Made by a program: the position numbers and the translations under genes. Positions 35,401 through 46,818 of a stretch of 64,000 bases of DNA are shown in pieces; positions within the stretch are counted from its first letter, which is position 1, and each line of letters begins with the position of its first letter. The DNA is taken from contig NC_065571.1 in NCBI RefSeq assembly GCF_937616625.2, forward strand, positions 12,402,501 to 12,466,500. The letters are read 5' to 3'. The notes beneath the pieces were generated by a model. It worked only from the letters and a program-made list of their open reading frames with translations, was not told where the DNA came from and ran no database searches. The DNA is from Mercurialis annua. Taxonomy: Eukaryota > Streptophyta > Magnoliopsida > Malpighiales > Euphorbiaceae.

Positions 35401-36993
35401 GTATTTAATTAGATGAGTTTTGATTTATGGAAATTGGTTATGCTCTGCGTGTTTATTTACACAAAAAGGTTTAAAAGTAATTTTGTATTTACAGATTCAA
35501 TTTCTATTTAAAAAAGTTTTGTTACCGATATGGATTTTTTTTTCGTAAATAAAGGAATTTTTATTTGTGGGATTTTAACTTTTGAAAAATGATGAAGCCT
35601 TTACAGTTTTGATTTAAAAGTGGTTTTTAAGATTTTTCTAAATCGACGATTTTATAAAATCTTAAATTTTTTTTTTTGAAAGTAAGGTTCGGTTGTGATT
35701 TCAAATTGAGAGTGTTTTATTATGTTGATGCGTTTATGAAACTAGAGGATTTTTCAACGGGTTAATTACTATTTTCGGCTGAAAATGAAATTTAAACTTG
35801 AGATACTAGTAATTTCAAATTAAAAGCGGATGGTGTGATTATGTATTTTGTGTTTGCGAAAGGCGTTTTCCTATAAAACTTTTATTTTGAGCATAACCAA
35901 TAAAGCGATTTATTGCGATATGATCTAGTTGATCTTCTGTAGGATTTGAGGTTATAGTGATAAAAAAAAATTGAGGATGAAAAAAAAAAATTGTCAGAAG
36001 TTTAAGTTTTGTAGTTCTTATAATTTGATGTGTTTTCTTACGTCTTGGTTCAAAGAAAAATTGGTGGTATTTTTGAACTAATCTTAGTTGGTGGAACCGA
36101 GATGATTTTAGTGGAGCTTAGTTTTCAGCCGTTAGATTGTGAGGGTATATACAATCAGGACGACATTTTGATTTGCTTGCATTCTGGCTAGCGGGCGTTT
36201 TAAGTTTCTCATATGAGGTATTTGATGTTGTGACCACTATAGGTGATATAGTGCGTAGGCGTTAAGGAATGTAATATTGTTTTCAGTTGAGAGTGTCTAT
36301 AGGTTTTTTCGGTTTGTAGCATTGGAGTTTGTCTTAGTAAGATTACGATTTGAATTTTGAGATTGTTCCTACACTTGTGATGTTGCTTGGTAGTCTTGGA
36401 GACTTGAGCCTGTTCTTTTAAAATTTTCTTCCTCGTATAGCGTATTGATTATTTCCGTTTGAAAAATAAAATTGTAGTTCGTTCACATGTGGTGTTTAGA
36501 GAGTCGTTTGAAGTATCAAATTGTTGAACTCAGAAAATTTTCGCGTATGCGTGAGGTGATCATTCGAATTTTTGACTCAATTTTAAATTCGAAATCGTAT
36601 TTCTATAAGTTGAGGAGAATGTCCATAGAATATTTTTGCGTGTTTCAGTTAAATTATGTTTCGTTTCGCGTTGACTCTCACCAGTCTTCTTCATGGTAGA
36701 ATTATCTTTAATTTGGTGAGAGCTTTGTTTAAATCTTTTGAGATTGCAGTTTTGTTTTGCTTAAGTTGAGTTATGCGATTTTTATTTTGTTTCCGTTGGG
36801 TAGCCACCTGGTCGTAAAGTGATTTTGGAAATCGGAATTAATATGCTTAGTTATTCTTTTCATTCCGTTGAGGACGCGTTATTCCGTAATTTTGAGTTAC
36901 AAGTGATTTTATGTTTACTATAACTGATTTTTTTTTTCTATGACTTTGGTTTTTGATAAATTCGAGGACGAATTTTTAATAAGTTGGGGAGAA
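32457..36993 (+). other. Internal region 2 of the LTR array
   Basis: 4537 bp, the same length as internal region 1. Differences noticed are C at 33077, T at 34894 and T at 35158 (A at each homologous position in region 1). PBS at 32461-32472 and PPT-like tract at 36984-36992. It has no coding capacity. Confidence 0.85.
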
Positions 36994-39948
36994 TGTAATA
37001 CCCCGTAAATTTTTATTTATTTTTCCGACGAATTTTCGGTACTTTTCGGGTCGTTTTAGTTTTGTGGTTCGTTTTAAAGTTTGATTCGTGGTTCGATTCA
37101 AATTTGAATTCGGTTATGGCTCTAGTTAGGTTGTGGTTCAACCGAATGGTTGAACCACGAAGTTTGGTTCTCAGGTCTCAAAAGAGACCTGATGAAATCG
37201 TCAATATATATATCATGTTATTTACTCAACTCTTTTGTTCCAAAATTATTCAGAAAACCCTAGCCGCTTACAAACCCTAACTATACACTAAACTCATGCA
37301 CTTTTTCCTTCCTATTACTTCGGATTCGCATCTTGGTGAACTCGTGATTCGTCATCCCTTTATTCTGTTCTTTCTAAATCTTTTGGACGTTCTTCATTGT
37401 TCATCGGTACGTCGTTTCTCCATGTGTGCGTTTTATTGTTCTCTATTTTATTATTGAGTAATCTGCTGATTTCTTTGACTGCGATATCGTTACTTAATGG
37501 TTATAATCTCTTTTATATTGGGTAGTTAATTGTTTAAGCTCTCAGTTAAGATTTGTCTCATCGTTTCGGTTCGTGTTCATCGTTCATGATTTTCAGCGAG
37601 GTTCTGTAGTTGCCGTGTCAAAGTGTGGTGTTAATTCTTGACTGTTATTATGTTCTTGATTGCTTGATTTTGTGTTCTTGGTTGTTATTGTTATTGGGTT
37701 TATTTAGGAAGCTTAGCTTTCATGAATGGTTTGAAATTGATGTTTCTGTATTGAGGAGTTTGTGTTTGAACGGGTGGGCTATTATGAATGATTGTTGAAG
37801 ATGATGATGTGTCAATGGGTTAATGGCTGATTTGATTTATGTTTGGCATAAGGCTATGAGTATTGTTCATGTTCAATTTGGCTAAGATTCCAACGTGGTT
37901 TCTGGGCATGGTTTGTTGTTTGAAATTTGTTAGTGAAGCAAATAGTTCATGTTCATGGCTAGGGACAATTTCTAGGTTGTTTGGAAATTGATTCACGTTT
38001 GTTCTTGGCTTGAGTTTTATCTTTGATTTTCTGTAAATTGAGCTTCGTATTATAGTTGTTCATGCTACTGCTCCTTTCAAAAAATTATTGCGTTGATTGG
38101 ACTTGGACTTATGGTTGTCAGTAATGAGTATAATTCAAACATGGGCCACGTCTTTTCTTTGGGTCTTCCTTTGTTTCAAATTACATGGGTAATTAAGCTT
38201 GTTTCTTTGGCTTGCAAAAGTGATGGTTAATTTACCCATGTGGTCACTAAATTGTTTGGTTTCTAACCTATTGATTTCTAAATTTATCTTTTAACGGTTT
38301 TAGTTGATTTTTGATTTCAATTTACTAAATTAGTTTCAACTTATTAATTAGCGATTTAAATAATATTATTATTTAAAATTTAAAATTTATTTGGGCATTA
38401 ATATTTTAAATTTAAATTAATGTTAATTTAATTATAGTTTAGATGCGATTTTTTTATAATGACTATATTAAATAAGAATTGGTGATTTTATTTAATTTCA
38501 AAATTTGTCAAATTAATTATATTATTGTTAAGACCTAAAAATAATATTTGAGTATTTAAAAATTAAATTAATAATTATTATTTAATTGATAATTTGATAT
38601 TTTTGGTTTAAACTGCCTTTGTGATTAAAGTTATATTTTTGCTTTATTTTGTTATTTAATTATTTGAGATATTTTGCCAGTAATCTTTAATTACTTGGGT
38701 TTCAAGCTATTGAGTTCTATTTTGATATTGATTAATATTTTGATTAAATATTTAATTATAAACTGTGGTTTATAACTCTGGTTTTATGGTTGGGTCGGGT
38801 TAGACTTGGGTCGCCCGACGTGTGGGATTAGCTTGGTGGTTTTAAGAAACTCGGCTACCCCACTATTTGAGGAAAGGATTTTATTTATTAATTAAATATT
38901 ATTTAATTAATATTTCGGATGAATTCTAAATATGAACTCAATAGACTTGATTTATTTACGGCATTATAATTTAAGTGAGATTGTGTTTCTCTGTGATTCT
39001 ATCTGACTTATTAATTGTGCTAGTCCTACGGGGTGTCTAGTATTCTTAGAGTTAGGGGTTGGAGCGATTTTAACGTATGATTTATTTTTAGACTCTTTGA
39101 CTACTCGCGCTCCGGAGTCGAACCAGAGTTAGCTGTTTGCCAAGATTCACGTGGATAAGCAAGCGGTGAGTTTGTAGTGCTATTTACCGCTTTATTAAGT
39201 ACCGCAATTTATTTTAATATTATAAATGCTTTTGAACTGTTTTAAGCGATTATGGATCTGGATTGAAACGAGCTACTCGATAGGCTTGTATCGAGACTGT
39301 GTGCACCGGTAAGTACTCTGGGATCGGCAGACTAATGTCTTGCTTACGCTGGTATATGACGAGGATTTATTCCCGTCCACTCTGGGTTTATCGGTATGAT
39401 ATGTCATACTTACGCTGGGATCATTTCAATACTGTTATTCCATAATCATATTATTAGTAGTATAAAAGGTTTTGATTTAAGGGTTTTAAACTTAATAAAT
39501 GTAAATAGTATTGCGAACTCATCTCAGTATATCTGACCCCGTTGTTTTCTCAAATTTTCCAGGTTTATTATTTTGAGCGAGTCTGCAGATCTCCGAATCT
39601 TTATTCCTCGGAGGTTTATTTTCTTTTTAATAAATTGTCAAACTACTTTTATTCTTAGACCGCAGTAGTAAATTAGAAGTCTACATTATTCTAGTATGTT
39701 TGTCGGATTTGTTTGACTGGCTTTCTTTTATGCTTTGGCATTAATATTGTTTAACTCTGGTTATATTTATTTAATGGAAGTACTCATATTTAAACTGTTA
39801 GGTTAAGTTGGAGTCTCGGTTGCCCCGAGCATTGGATTTTCTGCAGGTTTATTTGATTGGTGGTTTTCCGCAAGGCTTGCTACGGGTTTTGGTATAATCA
39901 TACCCATACCCTAGCGCCGGTCGCGATCCATGAAATTGGGTCGTGACA
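36994..39948 (+). repeat. LTR3 (2955 bp)
   Basis: The terminal 3' LTR, followed directly by the target copy ACAAT at 39949-39953. Private bases noticed are C at 38157 and T at 39898. Confidence 0.93.
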
Positions 39949-39953
39949 ACAAT

Positions 39954-41379
39954 TTTACAAGCCGGAGTTGGCTACCTCCATCACTAGAGGTGACATATGA
40001 GGCATTACTCTAAATAGATTTATAATTTTTTATTAATTGTTTTTGAGTTGCCTTTATTTTGTTTTTAACTTAATTTTGATTATGTCTTGAGTAAGGACAT
40101 CATTTACGATATATACTCTAATGTTTAATATATATTTATTTTGATAAAGTGATTGCTAATATAATTTTATAATAATAGAAAATAAATTTTTAAAAAAAAT
40201 TAGTTAAAGTATCCTTAAAATGTTTATAATTGGTTTATTAATTTAGTTTTATATTCTAATTGTTAATTTAAACAGTATGCAAAATAATTAAATTGCATCC
40301 TTGTACAATTGATTAAACAAATTATATAGTTTTTAAATATTTAGATTTTTGTTTATATGAAAAAAGTACAGGGACTTCATTTTTATAAAATAAAAATACA
40401 AGGACCTTGTTTGTATAAAAATAACAGCGCTGGGACCTTGTTTGTAAAAGTTAAAAATGCAGGGACTTTATCGTTATATATTAAACGACAAAAATGAATT
40501 TCTACACTCAATGTGTATTACACAAGCTAAAAAAACTTTTGTTATATTTTGAAGAGGTATTTTTGTGCAGTTACCTTATGTGCAAAATCCTCAAAATGTA
40601 GGGATCCAAAAATAAGTTATGTCAAACAATTAAGACATTAATAGAAAAAGTAACTTGTTTAAAAAAACAAGAAACAATTACGGCAAACTGTGCCAAAAAA
40701 ATTTAAGTAAGAAGTTGAGCAGAATGCTTAGAGATTACAATCCGATGATCGGTAGACAATTGTTTTGGTAGGTGATTCGACCACACATGGGTCAACTGTC
40801 ATAGATCAAACTCGTGGCAAGATATAAGGATTTATTTATGTTGTTTTCTATAACTGGAGAATTCAAATATAAGTTGTTGTTGCTCACTTGAGATGACCGC
40901 TTTGTTCTTGATTTGCTTGTTGATAAGTTGCGTGTGAATACGCGGTATATTAAGAGTATAGGCCCGAGTTTGTGGGGTTGTTAATCGAGGAAAGCAGAGA
41001 TTTAATGGATGTTATGGATAGTGTTAGACAGTTGGCGAGCACTTTCATTCACTTTGATAGTGTTTCTTAACTGTCTTACTAGAAGAAGAGTAAGGGTGAA
41101 AGTTCTAGTAACAGACAATATGCTCCAATACAATTTAGTTATGGCAATTATTTTGGTTCTCTGCCACAAAGGAGAAAGAAACGTCCTCGTGGTCATAAAA
41201 AAGAGACAAGAGGTTTTAAGCCGTTTAAGTTTTGTTCTGGTGTTAGTAGGAGTAGTCAGAGTTCGGTTCATAGCAGTTCAAGGTTTGGACTCCCTTATGT
41301 CAAAACTTTGGATGAAATCATTACAACACTTGTTATTTGGAATTTAAAAGTTGATATATTTTTTGTCAGTCATATTGTT
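39954..41379. other. Right flank of the LTR array; possible decayed gag-like text
   Basis: Mostly non-coding. From about 41095 to 41340 one plus frame reads as a basic stretch (YAPIQFSYGNYF, QRRKKRPRGHKKETRGFK), which could be an eroded gag tail. I would not defend it as a gene. Confidence 0.25.
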
Positions 41380-42317
41380 TAGGGGTGAGTAAACACCGAA
41401 TCGAACCGAAAAATTTAGTCAGACTGAACCGAAAAACACAAACCAAAAAATAAATGGTTGAAACGGTTTGATTTGATTTAGAATTTATCAAATTTTCAGT
41501 TTTCGGTTTCGGTTTGATTTTAGTGGTCGGTCACCGAACCGAACTAAAAAAACCGAAATTATGTGAAGGGTTATTTTCATCATTTTCATATAATACCATA
41601 TATACTCATTGAATCCCCAAACCCTAATAATTCATCTAACACTCTCAGCTAGCCTCCTCACTCTTCCCTCAGCCTCCTCGCTCTTTCATCATCCTCATCC
41701 TCACCAAAACTCATCTCCTCATTCCCTCCTTTCCCTTTCTCTTATTTTCTTTTATCCTAAATCAAACATAAACTCTACTATTTTGCTGCTGTTGTCGACC
41801 GCTCTCTCATGGATTTTTTGTGCCCGTGACATCGGAAAAGAGTAAAGACCAAGTGAGTAATTAGATGACGATTATAGGTGGAAATCGGTCGATGCATGTA
41901 TCGCTGGAAGTGATGAAGATTGTTTGATTTTTTGTTTATTTTTTCAATGGCTACAAAAAGTTTGCTTTGAATTTATGGTTAAATATTGAGCACATAAATG
42001 ATATGATTTCTTACTGATTTGTTTTATACCTTTTGAATTGTATAACTATTGAATATTTGTTTTAAATTTATTGTTGAGTTTGTATTTTTGATTTCAGATT
42101 TGTCTTTTTATTTTTGCTTTCAATTTTTTTTGAACTTTGGTGATTTTAAAATTTCGGTTAAACGGTGCGGTTCAGTCGGTTAAAACCGTAATTTCGGTGT
42201 AAGAACTGAAAAAACCGTTCACCGAAATAGGTTGTTTGGTTTTTAATATATTAGGGGTGGTTTGGTTAGATTTTGGAAAATCGCAATCCGTATCGAACCG
42301 AACCGTGCACACCCCTA
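41380..42317. mobile_element. Non-autonomous hAT-like element
   Basis: Terminal inverted repeats TAGGGGTGAG (41380) and, reverse-complemented, TAGGGGTGTG (42317) are followed inward by CCGAA/GGTTCGG-type subterminal repeats. The 8-bp flanks ATATTGTT (41372-41379) and ATGTTGTT (42318-42325) match at 7 of 8 bases, the hAT TSD length. No transposase is visible. The open frame at 41609-41845 is low-complexity Ser/Leu text. Confidence 0.75.
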
Positions 42318-42776
42318 ATGTTGTTTTTCCAGAGAATGTCCATTTTCTGGTTAGCAATTTTTTTCAGGTAGTGTTACAAAATTATTTTATCAGTAGTAGA
42401 GATTGTCTTTTCCCACTTCTACTTTGCACAATTAGTTGCTTCAATTGTTGGCCGGCATGGCCGTCGTTTTAGATAGAGAAAATGAGGGCCGCAATTTGTC
42501 CCTAAGAATCCATTAGGGAAGTAGAGTACATTGTGGTATAATTTGCAGTAATATTAGTTGTTTGGATAAAAAAGTTTGCAATTTAACTAAGTGTGGTTTT
42601 CTTTCATTGAGTCGTCAATTCCTCTTTTCTACGACCAAAATGGAACAATTACCCTAGAAAAAGGAACCCAGATCTCATAACAATTACCCTTATCATATCA
42701 TCCAAGAAATTGTTGCCACTACTAAAAAACTGTGTTTTACCGACGGATATGAAATCTGTCGCCAAATTGTCATTTA

Positions 42777-42802
42777 AATTGGCGGGAGTGTTCCCGCCAA
42801 TT
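42777..42802. repeat. Perfect 11-bp-stem hairpin in the CACTA element
   Basis: AATTGGCGGGA (42777-42787) and TCCCGCCAATT (42792-42802) are separated by the loop GTGT. This is a GC-rich spot in otherwise AT-rich sequence. Confidence 0.85.
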
Positions 42803-43164
42803 TTTTTTTGATGGATTTAGCGACGGATTTCATATCGGATTTCATATCCGTCGCTAATTTAAAAAAAATAAAAAAAATCTTAAAAATAAATTTTTTATCA
42901 AAAAATTATTTAGGAAAATAATTATTTTTTAATTAAATATAATATTATTTAAATATAACATAATTATTTATGAAATATATATATATTGAAAATATTGTTA
43001 TTTATTTATTCATTAATAATTATTTAAAATAACTATTAATTATAAAAAATAATTATCTTAAAATGTGAGAGGAAGTATTTGTTATTTTTTAGTTACATTT
43101 AAATATAAATATACATATATATATAACAAGAAGCTGAGCTGGTTCAGGTGGTTTTCCGCGCGAG

Positions 43165-43232
43165 AGAACTTCAAAGTTAAAGAGCAATGAGTGGGAGCAG
43201 TAGGAAGGATGGGTGACCTACTGAGAAGTTTG
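43165..43232 (+). pseudogene. 5S rRNA-like segment inside the CACTA element
   Basis: The order and spacing of GAACTTCAAAGTTAA, GAGTGGGAGCAGTA and AAGGATGGGTGACCTACTG follow the 3' half of plant 5S rRNA. The near-identical GGATGGGTGACC block is the box C region of its internal promoter. The 5' third and true 3' end are not recognisable, so it is a derived relic and not a gene. Similarity is judged by eye. Confidence 0.55.
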
Positions 43233-43699
43233 TAAAAATTGCGAGTGGGTGATGGAGGCAACAGATGGATAACCGAGGGCGACGACAGACGGGTGGGTGA
43301 CGGAGGGTGACGGGTGTGTGTCCTATTAAATAATAATAATTTTTTTTACGATTTATTTTTTTTATTGTTTTTCAATTAGCAACGGATTTAAATCCGTCGC
43401 TAAAATCCGTCGGTAATTAGCGACATATTTAAATCCGTCGCTAAATCCATCGGCAATTTCTGAAAAATCTGTCGCCAAATTTTTTGGTCCATCGCCAAAA
43501 ACTTAGCGACGAGGATTTTGCCGACGGATTAAATCCATCGGCAAATCCGTCTGTAAACGTTTTCCTGACGGATTTTATGTTTTTAGCGACGGAAAAATAC
43601 GTCGCTAAAAACAAGCGTTTTAGCAGTGTGCAGAGAGAGAAGTGAGAACGACACAAACCAGCACATAGGAAAAATAATCGGTAGTGGCAAGAAAACTCA

Positions 43700-44512
43700 C
43701 AGCATGCCTTACCATCACAAAAGTGAGAAACAACACAAACTAGCACAGAGGAAAAATAACGGAAAAGAGCAAGCAAGAACATACCAACATCGGGAGAACC
43801 TTCTGGCAAAGAAGCAACAATAGCATATACAACAGGAAGAGGAACAGGGGGCGCAACACAATTCCACAAATACTCGCTGATAAAATCAGTGAATTTTCGG
43901 GAACCCTTAGTATAGATAGCCCCAATCCGCTGCATAACAGAATTTTCCTCTGACGAGACCTCATAAGGTTCACGCGGCTCAATATGGGAATGCCAGACAA
44001 TGGAACCGAGAGACTTAGTCAGATAGGAGACGATGAAGAACTTACTCTTCCACTGCTCCGTAATCGAGTCCAGAAGATCATTAAAAAGCTTTAAATAAAC
44101 GAAATCCCAAAGAAATAAAAGGAAAATCCTTTTTACGATAAGGAGAGTTCATCCAGTAATACACGTGATTGAGAGTCAATCGCTCGCCGTTAAGGCTATG
44201 AAGCGACTTCAAACAAATGAAGCGGCGAATGGCATTGGGGTGCAACTGAGATAACGTGATATTCCAAGACTCTGGAAACCGGAGCAGCAACGGGTCCAAT
44301 GGGAATCGAACACCAGCCAAGAGTTGTTCCTTAAAAATAAAGGAGGAACCAAGAGGCAGACGAGAATTGGCAAACTGGCCATCCGTCGGAAGAGCCATAA
44401 AATAATCGTCTGGAATACCGTAAGTTTCCCAGAGCGAAACTAAAGATTCTTGAGTTAAAGAACAGCGCTGTTTCTTCAAGGTGGCAACCGCTTTAGGATA
44501 GCTGTCAGCCAT
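43700..44512 (-). pseudogene. Putative gypsy-type transposon protein (PF04195-like), frameshifted
   Basis: The start at 44512 (MADSYPKAVATLKKQ) opens 143 codons to 44081. They include LPTDGQFANSRLPLGSSFIF, GVRFPLDPLLLRFPESW and LSQLHPNAIRRFICLKSL, the conserved layout of the putative gypsy-type transposon family found beside plant retroelements. A one-base frame change near 44100 shifts the continuation to LWDFVYLKLFNDLLDSITEQW. That reading stays open through VMQRIGAIYTKGSRKF and YLWNCVAPP to PEGSPDV, where a GTATGT could be an intron donor. The domain's role is unknown. The shift makes this copy probably non-functional. Confidence 0.6.
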
Positions 44513-46574
44513 GGTCAGGGGAGAAACAGATTGACAAGCAAAGAAGAAAGCAAGAAGAGAAAGAAGAATGTAAAAACAACAAAGAGAATAAAAAGGGGAT
44601 AACAAGACAAATTCGGCAAATTTTGAAAATAAAAGATAAACAAAACGATGGCAGGACACCAAAAGCTGCAAGACGCATTAAATGACGTATAGCTGGCTGC
44701 CAATAAGGCGCAGAAAAAGAGAAAAGGAGAAACTAAAAGGGCGACCCGGCCCAAAAAAAGCCCGATTCACATTACATATATAAATATCTATGTGAAACCA
44801 GAACTAGAGATGGGGACTAATGATGCAATAAGCCCACATTAAAATTGGCACAAAACCCACATCGATTAAGAAAGATAAGAAAAATAAGCGCATCTGTAAA
44901 ATAGATCAACCTTATACCCATATAAAAGGGACATTCTGAGTGACATCTTATAAAATACAAAAGGAACTAGCTATAAATAGAGAAGATTTACCTTAGTACT
45001 CAATGTCCTAGACAATATAGTCTATGTAGATCATTAATTTATAAGATGCCTCCAGTAATTATAACTTATAAGTCGTAAAGAATAAAAACACATCCCTTAT
45101 ATTACCTATAAAACTAAAATTTAGATGAAGAAGAATATTTTCTAGTACATTTAGAATAAAGAAATTATAGTAATCAGATAAATATTTTTTTTTTACATTT
45201 CATTTGAGATGAAAATTCAAAAGCAACTTCTCGATACATAAATATTGTCACAATCAGTAGTTAGTTCTCTAACTTAATTAGGTTAAACGTAGTGACATTA
45301 AAATAAAAATACAATATTCTGTTCATTCACATAAGCATATAAAAGAAATACATTGTAACTATACATGATGCGACAGTGCTTTATTAATGCGACATTGGAA
45401 ACACGAAATAAATAATTCTTATTAGAGTGGGAATTCTAGAAACTCTTAACCATTAAGAAAATTACCTTTTAATCTCTTATTTCAGTAAGTAAATTTTGGA
45501 GTTTAATTATTTCTTTTATTGTAAAAGAAAAGTTTGATAAGATTACCATATCACTTGCTAAATCTTTGTGATCCCATAGGATTCATACAATCTCATAGAA
45601 AAATTAGAAAGTTACTTTTTTCATTTGTATTTTCAGAAATGAGATATTTTTTTTTATGGATCCACAATATCATATTTCATTAAAATAAAGTAAATTATTT
45701 AGCTTTTCTAACTAAACAACTTGAAACAAACTAAACATAGAGTTATGGCAGACAAATCATAACTTTAACACATTTTATAATTTTAAAACAAATAAAACAC
45801 GAATTATAAATTTTTAATAATTCAAAACAACAAATACTTTTTTGTTAAAAAATTTTAATATGGATGTTAAAACAGTGACATGATAAGAACAAACAGAATA
45901 ATATTAATTTCTAATGTTTTACACAGTATTTTACTTTTTTTATCTTTTTATTTTTACGATCTTAATCAATTAAGTTTTACGATCTTGATCGATTAATTTT
46001 TTGAATAGTAGATCACTAAAATATATGATTGCAAAAATATTAAATAATAAAAAATTAATAGATAATTATCATTAGTAAAAATTTACTTTTTTTAGCAATT
46101 TGCATTGGATATAAAAATAGAATTTTATAAGTTTCATGGTGAGTTTAGTATAAATAATAATACTGCATGAGAATGCTCTAATATATATTCTAACGTTCAC
46201 ATCAATTTTTTCTTATTAAAAAATTATTTTGTTTCTTGAATTACAATTGAATAATAATTTATTGTTAAAGTTGAAATTTCGTGTTAAATTTACAATATAC
46301 GCTAAAATTCATATTATTTTTCATAATTAATCCCTAAAATTAAAAGTAGCATTTGACATCTAAATTTTACAAAAAAAAAAGTCAAATAGAATCGTGAAGA
46401 TCCAATTTCATAAACCAAAAAGAGAGTAAAATCGCAGTCATTTAAAAACAAAATCTAAGGATTTGTTTGCTAGTTGTCACACATAGGTATGCAGTGTACA
46501 TTACCAATGATAAATAAAATAAATAAAAATAGAGAAGAAAAGAGACACTTGAATACGTAGACTGTTAAGCAAAC
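44513..46574. other. Upstream of the transposon gene, then intergenic
   Basis: 44513-45060 probably belongs to the minus-strand element as leader or LTR. It holds TATA-like tracts on both strands, including plus-strand CTATAAATAG near 44971. I could not place LTR ends. 45060-46574 is AT-rich with no gene that I can support. Confidence 0.35.
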
Positions 46575-46582
46575 TATAAATA
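46575..46582 (+). promoter_or_regulatory. Candidate TATA box of ABCG9-like gene
   Basis: TATAAATA lies 237 bp upstream of the first ATG (46819). It would give a 5' UTR of about 200 bp. Confidence 0.5.
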
Positions 46583-46818
46583 AGCAGAAAAATCGCAAAT
46601 TAATAGAGTGTTTCAGTTCAAATAATTATAATCACCATCTTTCTCGCATGAACACTCTTTTGTCTCTCATTTCTTGCGCTTATTCCTAGTTTTCTGTTAC
46701 ATTCAATTACACCACTCTTTCTTTTTCAGTCTCTCATTACTCTCTACTCAAATTAAAAAATTTATAAAAATATTTTAGATACAAAAAAACTAATTTTAAT
46801 TCACTTTTAGTTTTGTTT

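Larger units (their letters stand above)
22010..39948 (+). mobile_element. Three-LTR tandem array of a non-autonomous Ty3/gypsy-like retrotransposon
   Basis: The structure is LTR-internal-LTR-internal-LTR with an exact 7492-bp period (starts at 22010, 29502 and 36994). A single 5-bp TSD, ACAAT, lies at 22005-22009 and 39949-39953, so the array descends from one insertion. Each internal region starts with a PBS complementary to initiator tRNA-Met (TGGTATCAGAGC) and ends with a purine-rich tract. The TGTAATACCCCG start and the GAGGACGAATTTTT...GGGGAGA end resemble chromovirus (Tekay/Del) elements. I find no gag, protease, RT or integrase, so it would need proteins supplied by another element. 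The few substitutions between copies indicate a recent insertion. Confidence 0.93.
42717..43628. mobile_element. Non-autonomous CACTA (En/Spm-like) element
   Basis: It starts CACTACTAAAA and ends with the complement of CACTGCTAAAA. A 3-bp TSD, TGC, sits on both sides (42714-42716 and 43629-43631). Both subterminal regions carry many copies of a GCGACGGATTTAAATCCGTCGC-type motif in both orientations, like the subterminal repeats bound by the Spm regulatory protein. No transposase is present. It contains the 5S-like segment at 43165-43232. Confidence 0.88.

Noticed and set aside
41609..41845. 78-codon Ser/Leu/His-rich open frame
   Set aside because: Low-complexity CT-rich DNA inside the hAT-like element, with no plausible function.
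43441..43935. 164-codon minus-strand open frame at the end of the CACTA element
   Set aside because: Only its N-terminal part overlaps the transposon-gene remnant. The rest runs through the A-rich gap and CACTA terminal repeats and carries no domain.
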